Part shown: positions 1 to 8,924 of the stretch, piece by piece
How positions within the stretch are numbered: position 1 is the stretch's first letter
How the letters are laid out: every line of letters starts with the position of its first letter
DNA from: Collimonas arenae
Lineage (GTDB): Bacteria; Pseudomonadota; Gammaproteobacteria; Burkholderiales; Burkholderiaceae_D
DNA: 64,000 nucleotides
Reading direction: 5' to 3'
NCBI RefSeq assembly: GCF_000786695.1
Contig: NZ_CP009962.1
Coordinates: 1,922,001-1,986,000, forward strand
Program-made: the position numbers and the translations under genes
Notes under the pieces: model-generated
The model's database searches: none
Told to the model about the DNA's origin: nothing
Seen by the model: the letters and a program-made list of their open reading frames with translations, nothing else

Positions 1-754
1 ACAGCAAGGCATCGACGCCCGCGTAGTGCCGTTCAAGATCGCGCCGGATGCGTATATCGCGGCGGTGCGCATGCTGATGGCGGCGGAGAATGTCGGCGGC
101 ATCTTTGTCTCGATCCCGCACAAGCCGATGAGCGTGGCGGCGGTGGACCTGCCAACGACGCGCGCAGCGCTGGCCGGCGCTTGCAACGCCATTTACCGGG
201 CAGCGGATGGTCAGGCGCTGGTGGGCGACCTGATCGACGGCGAAGGCTTTATCCGCGCCTTCGACCGCACCTGTGGCGACACCCCGTTCGACTGGCCGCG
301 GGCCAGGGCGCTGGTGGTCGGCAGCGGCGGCGTCGGCTGTGCGGTCGCGGCTGCGCTCGCTGCACGCGGCATCGGCCATGTGGCGATCTACGATAACCGT
401 TTATCGCAGGCGATTGCCTTGCAAACACGCTTGCAACAGGCCTTCCCGGTCACCCGGGTGGTGATAGGCAAGCCGCAGGCCGAAGGCTACGACCTGATAG
501 TCAATTCGACCCCGCTCGGCATGTATGCCGGCGATCCCTTGCCGCTTGACCTGCAAGGCATAGATCCCGCCTGCATCGTTGCCGATTGCGGCATGAAAAT
601 CGAGATGACGTCCTTGCTGCTGGAAGCGCAGCGGCGCGGCTGCCGTATCCAGAAAGGCAGGGAGATGATGATCGAACAATCGCCTTTGTACCTGGAGCTA
701 TTCGGTTTTCCGGGCGTGTCCTCGGATGTGTTCCGCGCCTTGGAGGCGATATGA
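1..754 (+). CDS. Shikimate/quinate dehydrogenase family protein (5' partial)
   Basis: Reading is open from base 2, so the true start lies before the window; the GTG at 26 is an internal valine. The protein would interconvert shikimate (or quinate) and its 3-dehydro form with NAD(P). Seen: substrate motif SIPHK with the catalytic lysine, GACNA with the conserved Asn, the nucleotide loop GSGGVG, NSTPLGM, and MMIEQ near the C-terminus. The usual NTDG motif reads LIDG, so the catalytic Asp is kept but the Asn-Thr before it is lost. The stop overlaps the next start (ATGA), implying co-translation with the 3-dehydroshikimate dehydratase and therefore a catabolic rather than a biosynthetic AroE. Substrate preference is not settled. 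Confidence 0.85.
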   Translation, partial: QQGIDARVVPFKIAPDAYIAAVRMLMAAENVGGIFVSIPHKPMSVAAVDLPTTRAALAGACNAIYRAADGQALVGDLIDGEGFIRAFDRTCGDTPFDWPRARALVVGSGGVGCAVAAALAARGIGHVAIYDNRLSQAIALQTRLQQAFPVTRVVIGKPQAEGYDLIVNSTPLGMYAGDPLPLDLQGIDPACIVADCGMKIEMTSLLLEAQRRGCRIQKGREMMIEQSPLYLELFGFPGVSSDVFRALEAI

Positions 755-1638
755 ATCTCAGTCATTTCGGTATGGACAGCATTACGATGGCGGGTCCGCT
801 GGAATCCAAACTGCAGGCTTCCAGGGCGGCAGGATTTTCGCAGATCATGTTGTGGGCCAAGGACTTGGCAGGTCATGCGGGCGGCCTGGAAGAAGCGGTG
901 CGGCTGGTGAAAGCCAGCGGCGTTCGCGTTACCGGCATCCAGGTGATGCGCGATTTTGAAGGCTTGTCCGGCGCTTTGCACGAGTACAAGCTCGATATCG
1001 CCAAAAATCTGCTGCAACTGTGCAGGGCCGTCGGCGCGCCTCTGCTGATGGTGTGTTCAAGTACGTCGAGCCATGCCAGCGGAGAGTTGCCGCTGATCGC
1101 GCAGCACCTGGCCAAACTGGCGACGCTGGCGGTGCCGCTTGGCGTGCGAATCGGTTATGAAGCCTTGTCCTGGGGACGTCACGTCAATCAATATATGCAG
1201 TCCTGGGAAGCGGTCGAGCTGGCGGATCATGCCAACCTGGGTGTGGTGATCGACTCCTTTCACATGCTGGCCAATCAGGCCGACTTTGATGGCTTGACGG
1301 ACATACCGAGCCACAAGATCGCCATGGTGCAGCTGTCCGATTTCATGTGGCGAGATATCCGCAGCGCCGAAGAGCGGCTGGAAACAGCACGCCATCTGCG
1401 CGTATTTCCGGGAGAGGGCGCGCATTCGAAAGAGCTGTCCGACTTGCTGCGCCGGCTGGATCGCGGCGGTTATCGTGGCGATTACAGCTTCGAAGTATTC
1501 AATGACGATTATTTGCAGCTGTCGCCCGAGATCGTTGCCCGCCGCGCGCATCGTGCCGCCAAGTGGGTGACCGATCAAGTGCTGCGACGCAGCCTGCAGG
1601 TGCGACAGCCGACGGCGGATCACCCGACCATGGCGTAG
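751..1638 (+). CDS. 3-Dehydroshikimate dehydratase, TIM-barrel (QuiC/AsbF type)
   Basis: A 295-residue sugar phosphate isomerase/epimerase-like barrel. The ATG at 751 overlaps the upstream stop; a longer open frame from 586 lies inside the dehydrogenase gene and is rejected. Four likely metal ligands are visible: Glu137 (GYEALS), Asp168 (VIDSFHM), Gln194 (VQLSD) and Glu248 (YSFEVF). Their spacing closely matches, from memory, the Glu-Asp-Gln-Glu set of AsbF. The expected reaction is 3-dehydroshikimate to protocatechuate plus water, linking quinate/shikimate uptake to the pca genes at 18-22 kb. Xylose isomerase-like epimerases share the fold, so function rests on context and ligand spacing. 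Confidence 0.75.
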   Translation: MNLSHFGMDSITMAGPLESKLQASRAAGFSQIMLWAKDLAGHAGGLEEAVRLVKASGVRVTGIQVMRDFEGLSGALHEYKLDIAKNLLQLCRAVGAPLLMVCSSTSSHASGELPLIAQHLAKLATLAVPLGVRIGYEALSWGRHVNQYMQSWEAVELADHANLGVVIDSFHMLANQADFDGLTDIPSHKIAMVQLSDFMWRDIRSAEERLETARHLRVFPGEGAHSKELSDLLRRLDRGGYRGDYSFEVFNDDYLQLSPEIVARRAHRAAKWVTDQVLRRSLQVRQPTADHPTMA

Positions 1639-1713
1639 TTGCCAGGCAATCATAACAATCATAAAAACAGCCGCGAATAACAAAAAACAATGCGGCTTAA
1701 AGAAGGAGACAGC

Positions 1714-1854
1714 ATGACCTCACACCCGAAATCCGCTCTGTTTTCTGATGGCGCTTATCCCCGCCGCCAGGCCAATGCGCGTCTTGGCAAAGCGCGTAAA
1801 GCGGCTAGCGTCGATACGGTCGATACGCATCACGAAGAGCTCCCGCTTCGCTAA
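1714..1854 (+). CDS. Possible 46-residue protein, unknown
   Basis: A short open frame starts with ATG six bases after a strong ribosome-binding site (AAGAAGGAG) in the 296-bp gap between the dehydratase and the porin. The product is basic in its first two thirds (PRRQANARLGKARKAA) and acidic/His-rich near the end. It has no signal peptide or membrane segment. I do not recognise it. It may be a real small protein, a leader affecting porin expression, or the remnant of a larger gene. The rest of this gap (1639-1713 and 1855-1934) shows nothing recognisable. Confidence 0.35.
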   Translation: MTSHPKSALFSDGAYPRRQANARLGKARKAASVDTVDTHHEELPLR

Positions 1855-1934
1855 ACACTCGGGAGCAACCATGGCGCACTCAACCTGAGACGCGTCTTGC
1901 AGTCAAACATAAAAATAAATCATATGGAGATGTC

Positions 1935-3056
1935 ATGAAGAGAAAGATCTTTGCCGCCTGCAGTCTTGCCGGCTGTTCCGTCTTTGCGCAAGCGGAGCCC
2001 AACGTTACCTTGTATGGCGATATCGACCAGTATCTGGGCTACATCCACAGCAGCAGCGGCGCCAGCGTCACCGGTCTGAACGACGGCGCCATCCTGCGCA
2101 GCCGTCTTGGCTTGCGCGGCGTCGAGGAGTTGGGCAATGGATACCAGGCCAAGTTTACGCTAGAGCAAGGCTTAAACGCCAACACGGGCGCAGCTGCGGA
2201 TGCCAGCCGCCTGTTCGACCGCCAGGCATGGATCGGCATGAACACGCCGGTCGGCGAGTTCCGCGTCGGACGCCAGAATACGGCGATATTTTTTATCGGT
2301 GGCGCCATCGACTATACCGAGCGCACCACCTACGGCTCGCTTATCAACAGTTTCGGCGTGCCGTCGCGCTACGACAACGATATTTCCTACAAGTCGCCGC
2401 GCATGGCCGGCTTCCAGCTGGATGCTCATTACGCGATGACTGAAACCGCCAGTGAAAGCGTAGGCGCGCGCGGCGTTTATCAGCTCGCCGTAGACTACAG
2501 CAACGGGCCTTACCGAGCCGGTTATGCCGGCCTGTGGGCCAAGCCGGCGGCGCAGGCTGCGTTTGCCGACAAGGTGGTCTATCACAATCTCTATGCCGAT
2601 TACGATTACGGCGGCGGCAAGCTTTACTTCGCCTATGTGCGCAGCAATAACGTCACCGGTAACGCCAATGGCAACAATGCCGCAGCGATTCTCAATAACG
2701 TCAGTATTCCGAACAATGCGTTTTCCGGCAATAACGCCAATGTGCAACGCATGTACAACATTTACCAGGTTTCAGCCGATTACCGCCTTAGCCCTCAACT
2801 GCGTATTGGAGCCTTGTACGGCGTGATGAAGGATAGTTCCGGTGGCGGCGCGGGCGCGCAGGGCGGCAATGTCGGCGGCTACTACGATTTATCCAAGCGC
2901 ACCACGCTTTACAGTTTCGCCAACTACATGAAGAACGACGCCAACGCTGGCTTTCGTTTCAGCGGCTCAGCCGGACCCACGGCCAATCTTGCCGGAGCCG
3001 ATATCAACGGCAAGAGCCTGATCGGCCTGCAGGCCGGCATTCTGCACCGGTTCTAA
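1935..3056 (+). CDS. Outer-membrane porin, Gram-negative trimeric (Omp32-like)
   Basis: A 373-residue beta-barrel porin of the Burkholderiales type. An N-terminal signal peptide of about 20 residues ends at AQA, followed by the typical start NVTLYGDIDQYLGY. The barrel includes RSRLGLRGVEELGNG and GRQNTAIFF, a KRTTLYSFANYMKND strand near the end, and a terminal Phe (GILHRF), the signal for BAM-dependent insertion. RBS GGAG precedes the ATG. Lying between the dehydroshikimate dehydratase and the MHS transporter, it probably admits quinate/shikimate-type acids through the outer membrane. Substrate is inferred from position only. Confidence 0.88.
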   Translation: MKRKIFAACSLAGCSVFAQAEPNVTLYGDIDQYLGYIHSSSGASVTGLNDGAILRSRLGLRGVEELGNGYQAKFTLEQGLNANTGAAADASRLFDRQAWIGMNTPVGEFRVGRQNTAIFFIGGAIDYTERTTYGSLINSFGVPSRYDNDISYKSPRMAGFQLDAHYAMTETASESVGARGVYQLAVDYSNGPYRAGYAGLWAKPAAQAAFADKVVYHNLYADYDYGGGKLYFAYVRSNNVTGNANGNNAAAILNNVSIPNNAFSGNNANVQRMYNIYQVSADYRLSPQLRIGALYGVMKDSSGGGAGAQGGNVGGYYDLSKRTTLYSFANYMKNDANAGFRFSGSAGPTANLAGADINGKSLIGLQAGILHRF

Positions 3057-3112
3057 GAGCATTGCCTTCTTTATAGAAACCGCATATACATCCATAGATC
3101 ATCGAGGATCGC

Positions 3113-4459
3113 ATGTCACCATCTACTGTAACGCAACAGATTTCCACACAGGCCGCTGCCGCAGCGGCTCCGACCCCAACGTCGACCCGCTCATCGCGCA
3201 AGGCGGCCTTGGCCAGCTGGATAGGCAGCGCTGTCGAGTATTATGATTTTTTTATCTACGGCACTGCCGCCGCGCTGGTGTTCAGCAAGATATTCTTTCC
3301 TTCATTCGACCCGGCAACCGCTGCGATTGCGGCGTTCGCCACCTTTGGCGTGGCTTATATAACGCGGCCGATCGGCGCCGTGGTGCTGGGCCATATAGGA
3401 GATAAATACGGCCGCAAGAAAGTGCTCACGTTTACCCTGCTGCTGATGGGCGTTTCTACTTTCCTGGTCGGCCTGTTGCCGACTTACGGCCAGGTCGGTA
3501 TCGCTGCGCCGATCATGCTGGTCGTATTGCGGATGTTGCAGGGTGTGTCGGCAGCGGGCGAGCAGGCGGGCGCTAATTCGATGACGCTGGAGCATGCGCC
3601 TGCGCATCGCCGCGCTTTCTTCACCAGCTTTACCTTGAGCGGCACCCAGGCCGGCCTGATCCTGGCGACCCTGGTGTTCTTGCCGGTTTCTGCATTACCG
3701 GAAGAGCAGATGTTGTCCTGGGGCTGGCGGATCCCCTTTTTCCTCAGTGCGGTTGTGGTGATGGTCGGTATCTGGGTGCGCCGCACCTTGCCCGAAACGC
3801 CCGCATTCAATGACGGAAAATCCCAGCAATCGGACGAGCTGCCGATTGCCGTCTTGTTCCGCGAACATAAGGCAGCTTTGCTGCGGGTGATCTTCGCAGC
3901 GCTGATCTCGGTGGTCAGTACGATCTTTAGCGTTTTCACGCTATCGTATGCGGTCAATACCATGCACATTCCGCGCGCCACCATGCTGACGGTGTTGATC
4001 CTGGCCAACGTGGTGGCGCTGGCAGCCATCCCGGCTTTCGCGATCCTGTCCGACCGCATCGGCCGCAAACCGGTGTTCATCTTCGGCGCGCTCGGTTCGG
4101 CAGTCCTGGTCTGGCCTTACCTGTGGAGTATCCACCAGGCGGATATTGCGCTCATCTTCACTTTCGGCTTGTTGTTGTCCGGCGTGGTCTATAGCGCGGC
4201 CAATGGCGTCTGGCCTTCGCTCTACGGTGAAATGTTCAATACGCGGGTGCGCTTGTCTGGCATGGCGATAGGTACCCAGATCGGCTTCGGCCTGGGCGGT
4301 TTTGCGCCGACCATCAGCGCGGCGATCCAGGGGGCGGGCGCAAACGGCTGGATGCCGGTGGCTGTCTTCGTCAGCCTTACCGCCGTGATCGCGGCGATTT
4401 CGGCGGCGACGGCGAAAGAAACGTATCGCACGCCGATGGCGGAGCTAGGTAAGTACTGA
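3113..4459 (+). CDS. MHS-family MFS transporter (shikimate/metabolite:H+ symporter)
   Basis: A 448-residue, 12-TM major facilitator. The MHS hallmarks are present: SWIGSAVEYYDFFIYGTAA at the start of TM1, the cytoplasmic loop motif GHIGDKYGRKKVL between TM2 and TM3, and LRMLQGVSAAGEQAGA in TM4. A second loop motif reads LSDRIGRKPV. It has an Ala/Pro/Thr-rich cytoplasmic N-terminus of about 35 residues. With its neighbours the likely substrate is shikimate, quinate or dehydroshikimate (ShiA-like), but MHS proteins also carry other organic acids. The gene starts 56 bp after the porin stop and is probably in the same operon. Confidence 0.85.
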   Translation: MSPSTVTQQISTQAAAAAAPTPTSTRSSRKAALASWIGSAVEYYDFFIYGTAAALVFSKIFFPSFDPATAAIAAFATFGVAYITRPIGAVVLGHIGDKYGRKKVLTFTLLLMGVSTFLVGLLPTYGQVGIAAPIMLVVLRMLQGVSAAGEQAGANSMTLEHAPAHRRAFFTSFTLSGTQAGLILATLVFLPVSALPEEQMLSWGWRIPFFLSAVVVMVGIWVRRTLPETPAFNDGKSQQSDELPIAVLFREHKAALLRVIFAALISVVSTIFSVFTLSYAVNTMHIPRATMLTVLILANVVALAAIPAFAILSDRIGRKPVFIFGALGSAVLVWPYLWSIHQADIALIFTFGLLLSGVVYSAANGVWPSLYGEMFNTRVRLSGMAIGTQIGFGLGGFAPTISAAIQGAGANGWMPVAVFVSLTAVIAAISAATAKETYRTPMAELGKY

Positions 4460-4460
4460 G

Positions 4461-5270
4461 CTACAAGCTACGGTCGCGGTCCACCAGGTATTTACTGGGC
4501 GATACGCCCATCGTGCGCCGGAACATGGCAATGAAGGCGCTCAGGCTGTCATAGCCGAGATCGATGGCGATGCTGGTCACGGATTGTCCGGCGCTCAGCA
4601 ATTCAAGCGCTCGCATCAGCCGAGCCCGCTGACGCCATTCTGAAAATGGCATGCCCGTTTCGGCAGCAAAGCGCCGGGTCAGGGTTCTGGGAGCGATAGC
4701 CGCCCATTCCGCCCACTGCGGCAGGGTGCGGCTGTCAGCCGGATCGTCGGCGATGGCTTGAGCGATCTTCTTCAGGCGCCGTTCTGAGGGTAACGGCAAC
4801 GCCAGCCTTTCCCTTGGCAGGCCGGCGATTTCATCGAGGATCACGGATAGCACCCGTGCTTGGGCTGCATCCGGCATGAGAGTGTCGGACCAGCCGGCGG
4901 CGCGCAGTACCGCTGCGCGCAACAGGAACGAAATACGCATCACCAATGCTTGCCCTGGAAGAACCACGTCCGCAGAAGGCGATACGTAGACGCTCCAGCC
5001 ATCAAACGGACCGTGCGAACGCAGGCTATGCAGCCTGCCGGATGGTACCCAGACCGCATGACTGGGCGGCACCACCAGTCGTTCCGTATCGGTATCGATG
5101 GTAAGCAAGCCACTGTTGGCGGCGATGAGCTGGCCGCGAGCGTGGCTATGACGCGGCGTATCGCGCAAATCGGCGCTACGGCAAACCATCGCGATGACGC
5201 TCGGCCCGTCATGCATATTGCTGCGGTGTGGATCTATCAGAGGTTGATTGGTGGCGTGCATGCGATACAT
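4461..5270 (-). CDS. AraC-family transcriptional regulator (cupin plus AraC HTH)
   Basis: The C-terminal half carries two AraC helix-turn-helix motifs (LPQWAEWAAIAPRTLTRRF and SIAIDLGYDSLSAFIAMFRRT, then GVSPSKYL). The N-terminal part is an AraC-type cupin (TPRHSHARGQLIAANSG, VPPSHAVWVPSG). The layout resembles the NimR/YdeO-like group of about 260 residues. The open frame extends to 5345 but would overlap the divergent gene at 5344, so I chose the ATG at 5270 (MYRMHAT, 269 residues); 5261 or 5216 are also possible. Convergent with the MHS transporter, whose stop is 1 bp away. It may control the shikimate cluster or the small divergent gene. Confidence 0.8.
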   Translation of the reverse strand: MYRMHATNQPLIDPHRSNMHDGPSVIAMVCRSADLRDTPRHSHARGQLIAANSGLLTIDTDTERLVVPPSHAVWVPSGRLHSLRSHGPFDGWSVYVSPSADVVLPGQALVMRISFLLRAAVLRAAGWSDTLMPDAAQARVLSVILDEIAGLPRERLALPLPSERRLKKIAQAIADDPADSRTLPQWAEWAAIAPRTLTRRFAAETGMPFSEWRQRARLMRALELLSAGQSVTSIAIDLGYDSLSAFIAMFRRTMGVSPSKYLVDRDRSL

Positions 5271-5343
5271 TATGGCCTGGCCGAGCAAGCTGCGCCAAGG
5301 GAGATATCGGATACTGATGTCTCCTCCCTTACGAAAGCCCATC

Positions 5344-5601
5344 ATGCGCGCAGAAGACTTACTCCCCGATCATCTAGACAGCGGCGAATTCAACGGCACT
5401 ATCGTGCGCAAAGGCACGGTCGGCGCATTCCTGGCGAACGCCAGGGTTTTCCTCGATCCCTCTGCAACTGTCGCCAGACGCGAGGAAGCCGAGGCGCATA
5501 TGGCTGGAGCGCTAGCGGCGCTCGATGCGCTTGGCCTCTTCGATTTGTTCGAGCTGCGCGATCCGGCTTTGCGCGATTTCGTAGTGCGGCATCGTGGGTA
5601 G
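5344..5601 (+). CDS. Conserved-looking hypothetical protein, 85 residues
   Basis: A cytoplasmic-looking protein starting MRAEDLLPDHLDSGEFNG, with no signal peptide or membrane segment and a helical, Ala/Glu-rich middle. A longer frame from 5248 exists, but the ATG at 5344 gives a protein-like start and leaves room for the divergent AraC promoter. I do not recognise a named family. It is divergent from the AraC gene and may be its target. Confidence 0.55.
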   Translation: MRAEDLLPDHLDSGEFNGTIVRKGTVGAFLANARVFLDPSATVARREEAEAHMAGALAALDALGLFDLFELRDPALRDFVVRHRG

Positions 5602-5617
5602 CCGCCGCTGTCGTTGG

Positions 5618-6520
5618 CTATTTTCCGGAGTCCTGCTGCTGTAAGTTCTTGCTCAGGAAATCAACAAAAACTCTTAGCCGCGGCAGCATGTGGCGGCTAG
5701 ACGGCCACAGGATCGAGAAGCTTCCATGGCTAATCGCGTAGTCGTCGAGCACGCTGCGCACGCGGCCTTCGATCAAGTCATCTTGCACCACGAACGAAGG
5801 CAGGTAGGCCAGGCCGAGCCCGTTGATTGCAGCGGATAGCAAGGCCTCGATGTTATTGCAGGTCAGGGTGGCGGGAATTCGCAACTCGGGAACGCCAGGC
5901 GGTTGACGCAAGGCCCAGTCTTGCAGCTTGCTGCTGGCCAGGAATTTGTAGCGCAGGCAAGCATGTTGCAGCAAATCTTGCGGCTGTGCCGGCTGGCCGT
6001 GGCGGCGTAGGTATTCGGGCGAGGCGCAGACCACAAAATTGTATGGCCATAGCTTTTTCGCCATCAGGCGCGAGTCGGGCAAGCTGCCGCTGCGGATCAC
6101 TGCATCGAATCCATCTTCGATCACGTCGACCATGCGGTCGCTGAAGTCGAGATCCAGTTCGACTTCCGGATAGGTTTGCATGAATGCCGATAATTGCCGG
6201 GTCAGCAGCCGGTAGCCGATCGCCGGCAAGCTGATCTTGAGGCGGCCGCGTGGCGCCTCGGTCGATTTCAGCAACGCGTTTTCCGCATCCTCGATATCGT
6301 CCAGGATGCCTTTGCAGCGCTCGAAAAACAGCGTGCCTTCGTCGGTTAGCCGGATCTGCCTCGTGCTGCGGTGAAACAGACGCACCCCGAGTTTTGCTTC
6401 CAGCCGCGCAATGCTCTTGCCGACAGCGGAAGCCGATACGCCCAACTGGCGGCCGGCGGCGACAAAGCTGGAAGTTTCGGCGGCCTGAACAAAGGCGGCG
6501 AGTCCACTCAGGCTATCCAT
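5618..6520 (-). CDS. LysR-family transcriptional regulator
   Basis: A 300-residue LTTR. The N-terminal winged HTH reads FVQAAETSSFVAAGRQLGVSASAVGKSIARLE, followed by the typical LGVRLFHRSTRQIRLTDEG linker start. The remaining 200 residues form the periplasmic-binding-like effector domain (GRLKISLPAIGYRLL, YPEVELDLDFSDRMVDVIEDGFDAVIR). It belongs to the CrgA/DsdC-like group common next to efflux pumps. Divergent from the DHA2 transporter, it probably regulates that gene through the palindrome at 6545-6563. Confidence 0.88.
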   Translation of the reverse strand: MDSLSGLAAFVQAAETSSFVAAGRQLGVSASAVGKSIARLEAKLGVRLFHRSTRQIRLTDEGTLFFERCKGILDDIEDAENALLKSTEAPRGRLKISLPAIGYRLLTRQLSAFMQTYPEVELDLDFSDRMVDVIEDGFDAVIRSGSLPDSRLMAKKLWPYNFVVCASPEYLRRHGQPAQPQDLLQHACLRYKFLASSKLQDWALRQPPGVPELRIPATLTCNNIEALLSAAINGLGLAYLPSFVVQDDLIEGRVRSVLDDYAISHGSFSILWPSSRHMLPRLRVFVDFLSKNLQQQDSGK

Positions 6521-6544
6521 TTTGACTCCTTATTGACGACATTT

Positions 6545-6563
6545 TGTCCGTATATATTGGACA
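6545..6563. promoter_or_regulatory. Candidate LysR operator between LysR gene and DHA2 exporter
   Basis: An inverted repeat TGTCC-N9-GGACA with an AT-only centre (TATATAT) sits in the 112-bp divergent intergenic region. Size and interrupted dyad fit an LTTR recognition site (T-N11-A class). No footprint data; inferred from position and symmetry. Confidence 0.45.
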
Positions 6564-6632
6564 TATGCATGATTTATCGATGATTAAAGCCACTATATCA
6601 TTCATCTCATTCGATCTGAAAAGGATGCCGAC

Positions 6633-8216
6633 ATGACCAATTCCACCCCTGAACTCACCGCACAATACGCTGCTCAGCGGCCCAGCCAGCCATTTCTGGT
6701 GCTGGCTGCAGTCTGCCTGGCAGCCCTGGCGATGCCGCTCAGTTTCACCGGTCCGGCGGTAGCGATGCCGGCCATTGCCAAGGCGCTCGGCGGCAGCCCG
6801 ATAGCGCTTAACTGGATCACTAATGCCTTCATGCTGGCCTTCGGCAGTTGCCTTATGGCGGCTGGCGCGCTGGCCGACACCTATGGACGCAAGCGTTTGT
6901 TCATCGGCGGCATTGCCGGCGTTGCCCTGAGTTCTCTGGCGCTGGCGTTGGCTCCCGATATCGTCTGGCTAGATGTATTGCGCGCACTGCAGGGAGTGGC
7001 TGGCGCAGCGGCTTTTTCGGGTGGAATGGCAACACTGGCGCAAGAATTCGACGGCCATGCCCGGACCCGCGCCTTCAGTTTGCTGGGCACCACCTTTGGC
7101 GTCGGCCTGGCTTTCGGACCGGTGCTGGCGGGGACCATGATCGACAGTCTCGGCTGGCGCTCCATATTCCTGGGGGTGGCGGCGATTGCGGCGCTGGCGC
7201 TGGTGGCAGGCTTGCGTTGCGTCAGGGAGTCGCGCGACCCTGGCGCCAGCGGGCTTGACTGGCCCGGCGCCATCAGCTTCACTGCGGCCCTGACCTTATT
7301 CACTTATGGCGTGCTGCGGATTCCCGAAACCGGCTGGAGCAGTCGCCTGACGCTGTTGCTGCTTGGCGCCGCGCTGCTGTTACTGGTCGCCTTTGTCATG
7401 ATCGAGAACCGGGTGCGGCGGCCGATGCTGGACTTGTCGCTGTTTCGTTATCCGCGTTTCGTCGGCGTCCAGTTCCTGGCGGCGGCTCCCGCCTATTCCT
7501 ATGTGGTGCTGCAAGTATTGCTACCGATCCGGTTCATCGGCATTGAAGGCTACAGCGCCATGCAGGCGGGGCAGATGATGGTGGCCTTGTCTGCGTCGAT
7601 GCTGATTGTGCCGTTTATCGCCGGCATGCTGACGCGCTGGATTTCAGCCGGCGTGATTTCCGGCGCAGGCTTGCTGATCTGTGCCGCCGGCCTGGCATGG
7701 CTGGCGCAATTCGGGCCGGGCCAGCCGGCTGCTCTGTTGCTGCTGCCGATGCTGACCATAGGTTTCGGCATCAGTTTGCCGTGGGGGTTGATGGATGGCC
7801 TGGCGATCAGCGTAGTGCCGAAAGAGCGCGCCGGCATGGCCGCTGGCATTTTCAGCACCACGCGGGTAGCAGGCGAGGGCGTGGCGCTGGCGATAGTGGC
7901 GGCAATTCTTGCTGCGCTGGTACACACCCGTTTGCGTGGCTTGACGCCAAATCCGGCCGCTGCGCCGCAGATGGCCGAAGCAGCACAGCGGCTGGCGATG
8001 GGAGATATGCCGCACGCATTGCAATTGCTGCCGCATGCCAGCCGTGCGTTGCTGATGCAAAGCTACGGCGACGCCTTTCATCTCCTGCTGTATATCCTGG
8101 CGGCGATCACGGTGCTCTCGGCGGCAGTGGTGTTCGGCTTTCTCGGTAGTCACCATGCACCGGCATTGCGTCAGTCTCAGGTTGTCGTCAACGCTGAAGA
8201 AACCGAAGTCGCGTGA
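6633..8216 (+). CDS. MFS drug exporter, DHA2 (EmrB/QacA) family, 14 TM
   Basis: A 527-residue transporter, the usual length for 14-helix DHA2 proton antiporters. Seen: TM1 motif LSFTGPAVAMPAIAKALGG, NWITNAFMLAFGS, the loop motif GALADTYGRKRLFIGG, and the TM5 antiporter motif GLAFGPVLAGTMIDSLGWRSIF. RBS AAAAGGA precedes the ATG. It should export hydrophobic or aromatic toxic compounds using the proton gradient. Expression is probably controlled by the divergent LysR gene. The compound is unknown. Confidence 0.87.
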   Translation: MTNSTPELTAQYAAQRPSQPFLVLAAVCLAALAMPLSFTGPAVAMPAIAKALGGSPIALNWITNAFMLAFGSCLMAAGALADTYGRKRLFIGGIAGVALSSLALALAPDIVWLDVLRALQGVAGAAAFSGGMATLAQEFDGHARTRAFSLLGTTFGVGLAFGPVLAGTMIDSLGWRSIFLGVAAIAALALVAGLRCVRESRDPGASGLDWPGAISFTAALTLFTYGVLRIPETGWSSRLTLLLLGAALLLLVAFVMIENRVRRPMLDLSLFRYPRFVGVQFLAAAPAYSYVVLQVLLPIRFIGIEGYSAMQAGQMMVALSASMLIVPFIAGMLTRWISAGVISGAGLLICAAGLAWLAQFGPGQPAALLLLPMLTIGFGISLPWGLMDGLAISVVPKERAGMAAGIFSTTRVAGEGVALAIVAAILAALVHTRLRGLTPNPAAAPQMAEAAQRLAMGDMPHALQLLPHASRALLMQSYGDAFHLLLYILAAITVLSAAVVFGFLGSHHAPALRQSQVVVNAEETEVA

Positions 8217-8225
8217 AGCAGGGTG

Positions 8226-8924
8226 TTATTGCTGCGACGGCAAGCACTGCCGGATGCCGTCGGCAATCGCATTTGCCGCGCGATCGGCAAATTGCGGCGT
8301 CGCCAGGCGCGCCTCTTCGTCGGGATTAGCCAGTACTCCGACCTCAAGCAGCAGCGCCGGCGATTCCGCGGTTTTCAATACCACCAGATCGTCAAAGCGG
8401 TGAATCCCTAAAGCGCGGTCGATCAAGGGCCGGTTTTCACCGGGAATCGGCGTCGCGTGGTACAGCGACGGATGTTCGCCGATCGCCTGCATAGCGTGGC
8501 CGATGTCTTTTGCGCAAGCGAGACTGCGTGCATAGTGCGGCTTGCTGGCGGAAACGAACAGCGCATAACCCGAAAATTCACGGCTCCTGCCGGCATCCAG
8601 CCAGGCTTGCTGCATCGAGTCATGATGGATGGAGATGAACAACGCCGCGCCGTTGCTTGCTTTGGTGCGCGCTTGCAGAGATGCCGGCGAACCGCTTGCC
8701 GCGACATCGGTCACGCTCAACCCTTTCACGCGCAAGGCCTGGATCAGGGCGGTCGTCAGTTGCCGGTTCAGGTCGAATTCACGCTTGCCGTAGTGCCCGA
8801 CTGCGCCGGGATGTTCGGTAGTGTGGCCGGTATCGACCACGACCTGTTGCGCAATGCAGGCGCTGGCGATGCCATACAGGCAAGCCAGCAGCAGAATTCG
8901 TTTGCTGCGATGAGAGCGCTTCAC
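8226..8924 (-). CDS. Secreted N-acetylmuramoyl-L-alanine amidase (Amidase_3)
   Basis: A 232-residue protein with a signal peptide of about 25 residues (LLLACLYGIASACIAQ). It hydrolyses the amide between muramic acid and L-Ala in peptidoglycan in the periplasm. Zinc-site motifs are complete: VVDTGHT (His), KREFDLN (Glu), FISIHHDS (His) and the catalytic Glu in LLEVGVLAN. It lacks the AMIN domain and LysM repeats of AmiC/AmiA enzymes, so it is a minimal version. The start overlaps the end of the upstream LysR gene by 4 bp on the same strand. Confidence 0.88.
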   Translation of the reverse strand: MKRSHRSKRILLLACLYGIASACIAQQVVVDTGHTTEHPGAVGHYGKREFDLNRQLTTALIQALRVKGLSVTDVAASGSPASLQARTKASNGAALFISIHHDSMQQAWLDAGRSREFSGYALFVSASKPHYARSLACAKDIGHAMQAIGEHPSLYHATPIPGENRPLIDRALGIHRFDDLVVLKTAESPALLLEVGVLANPDEEARLATPQFADRAANAIADGIRQCLPSQQ

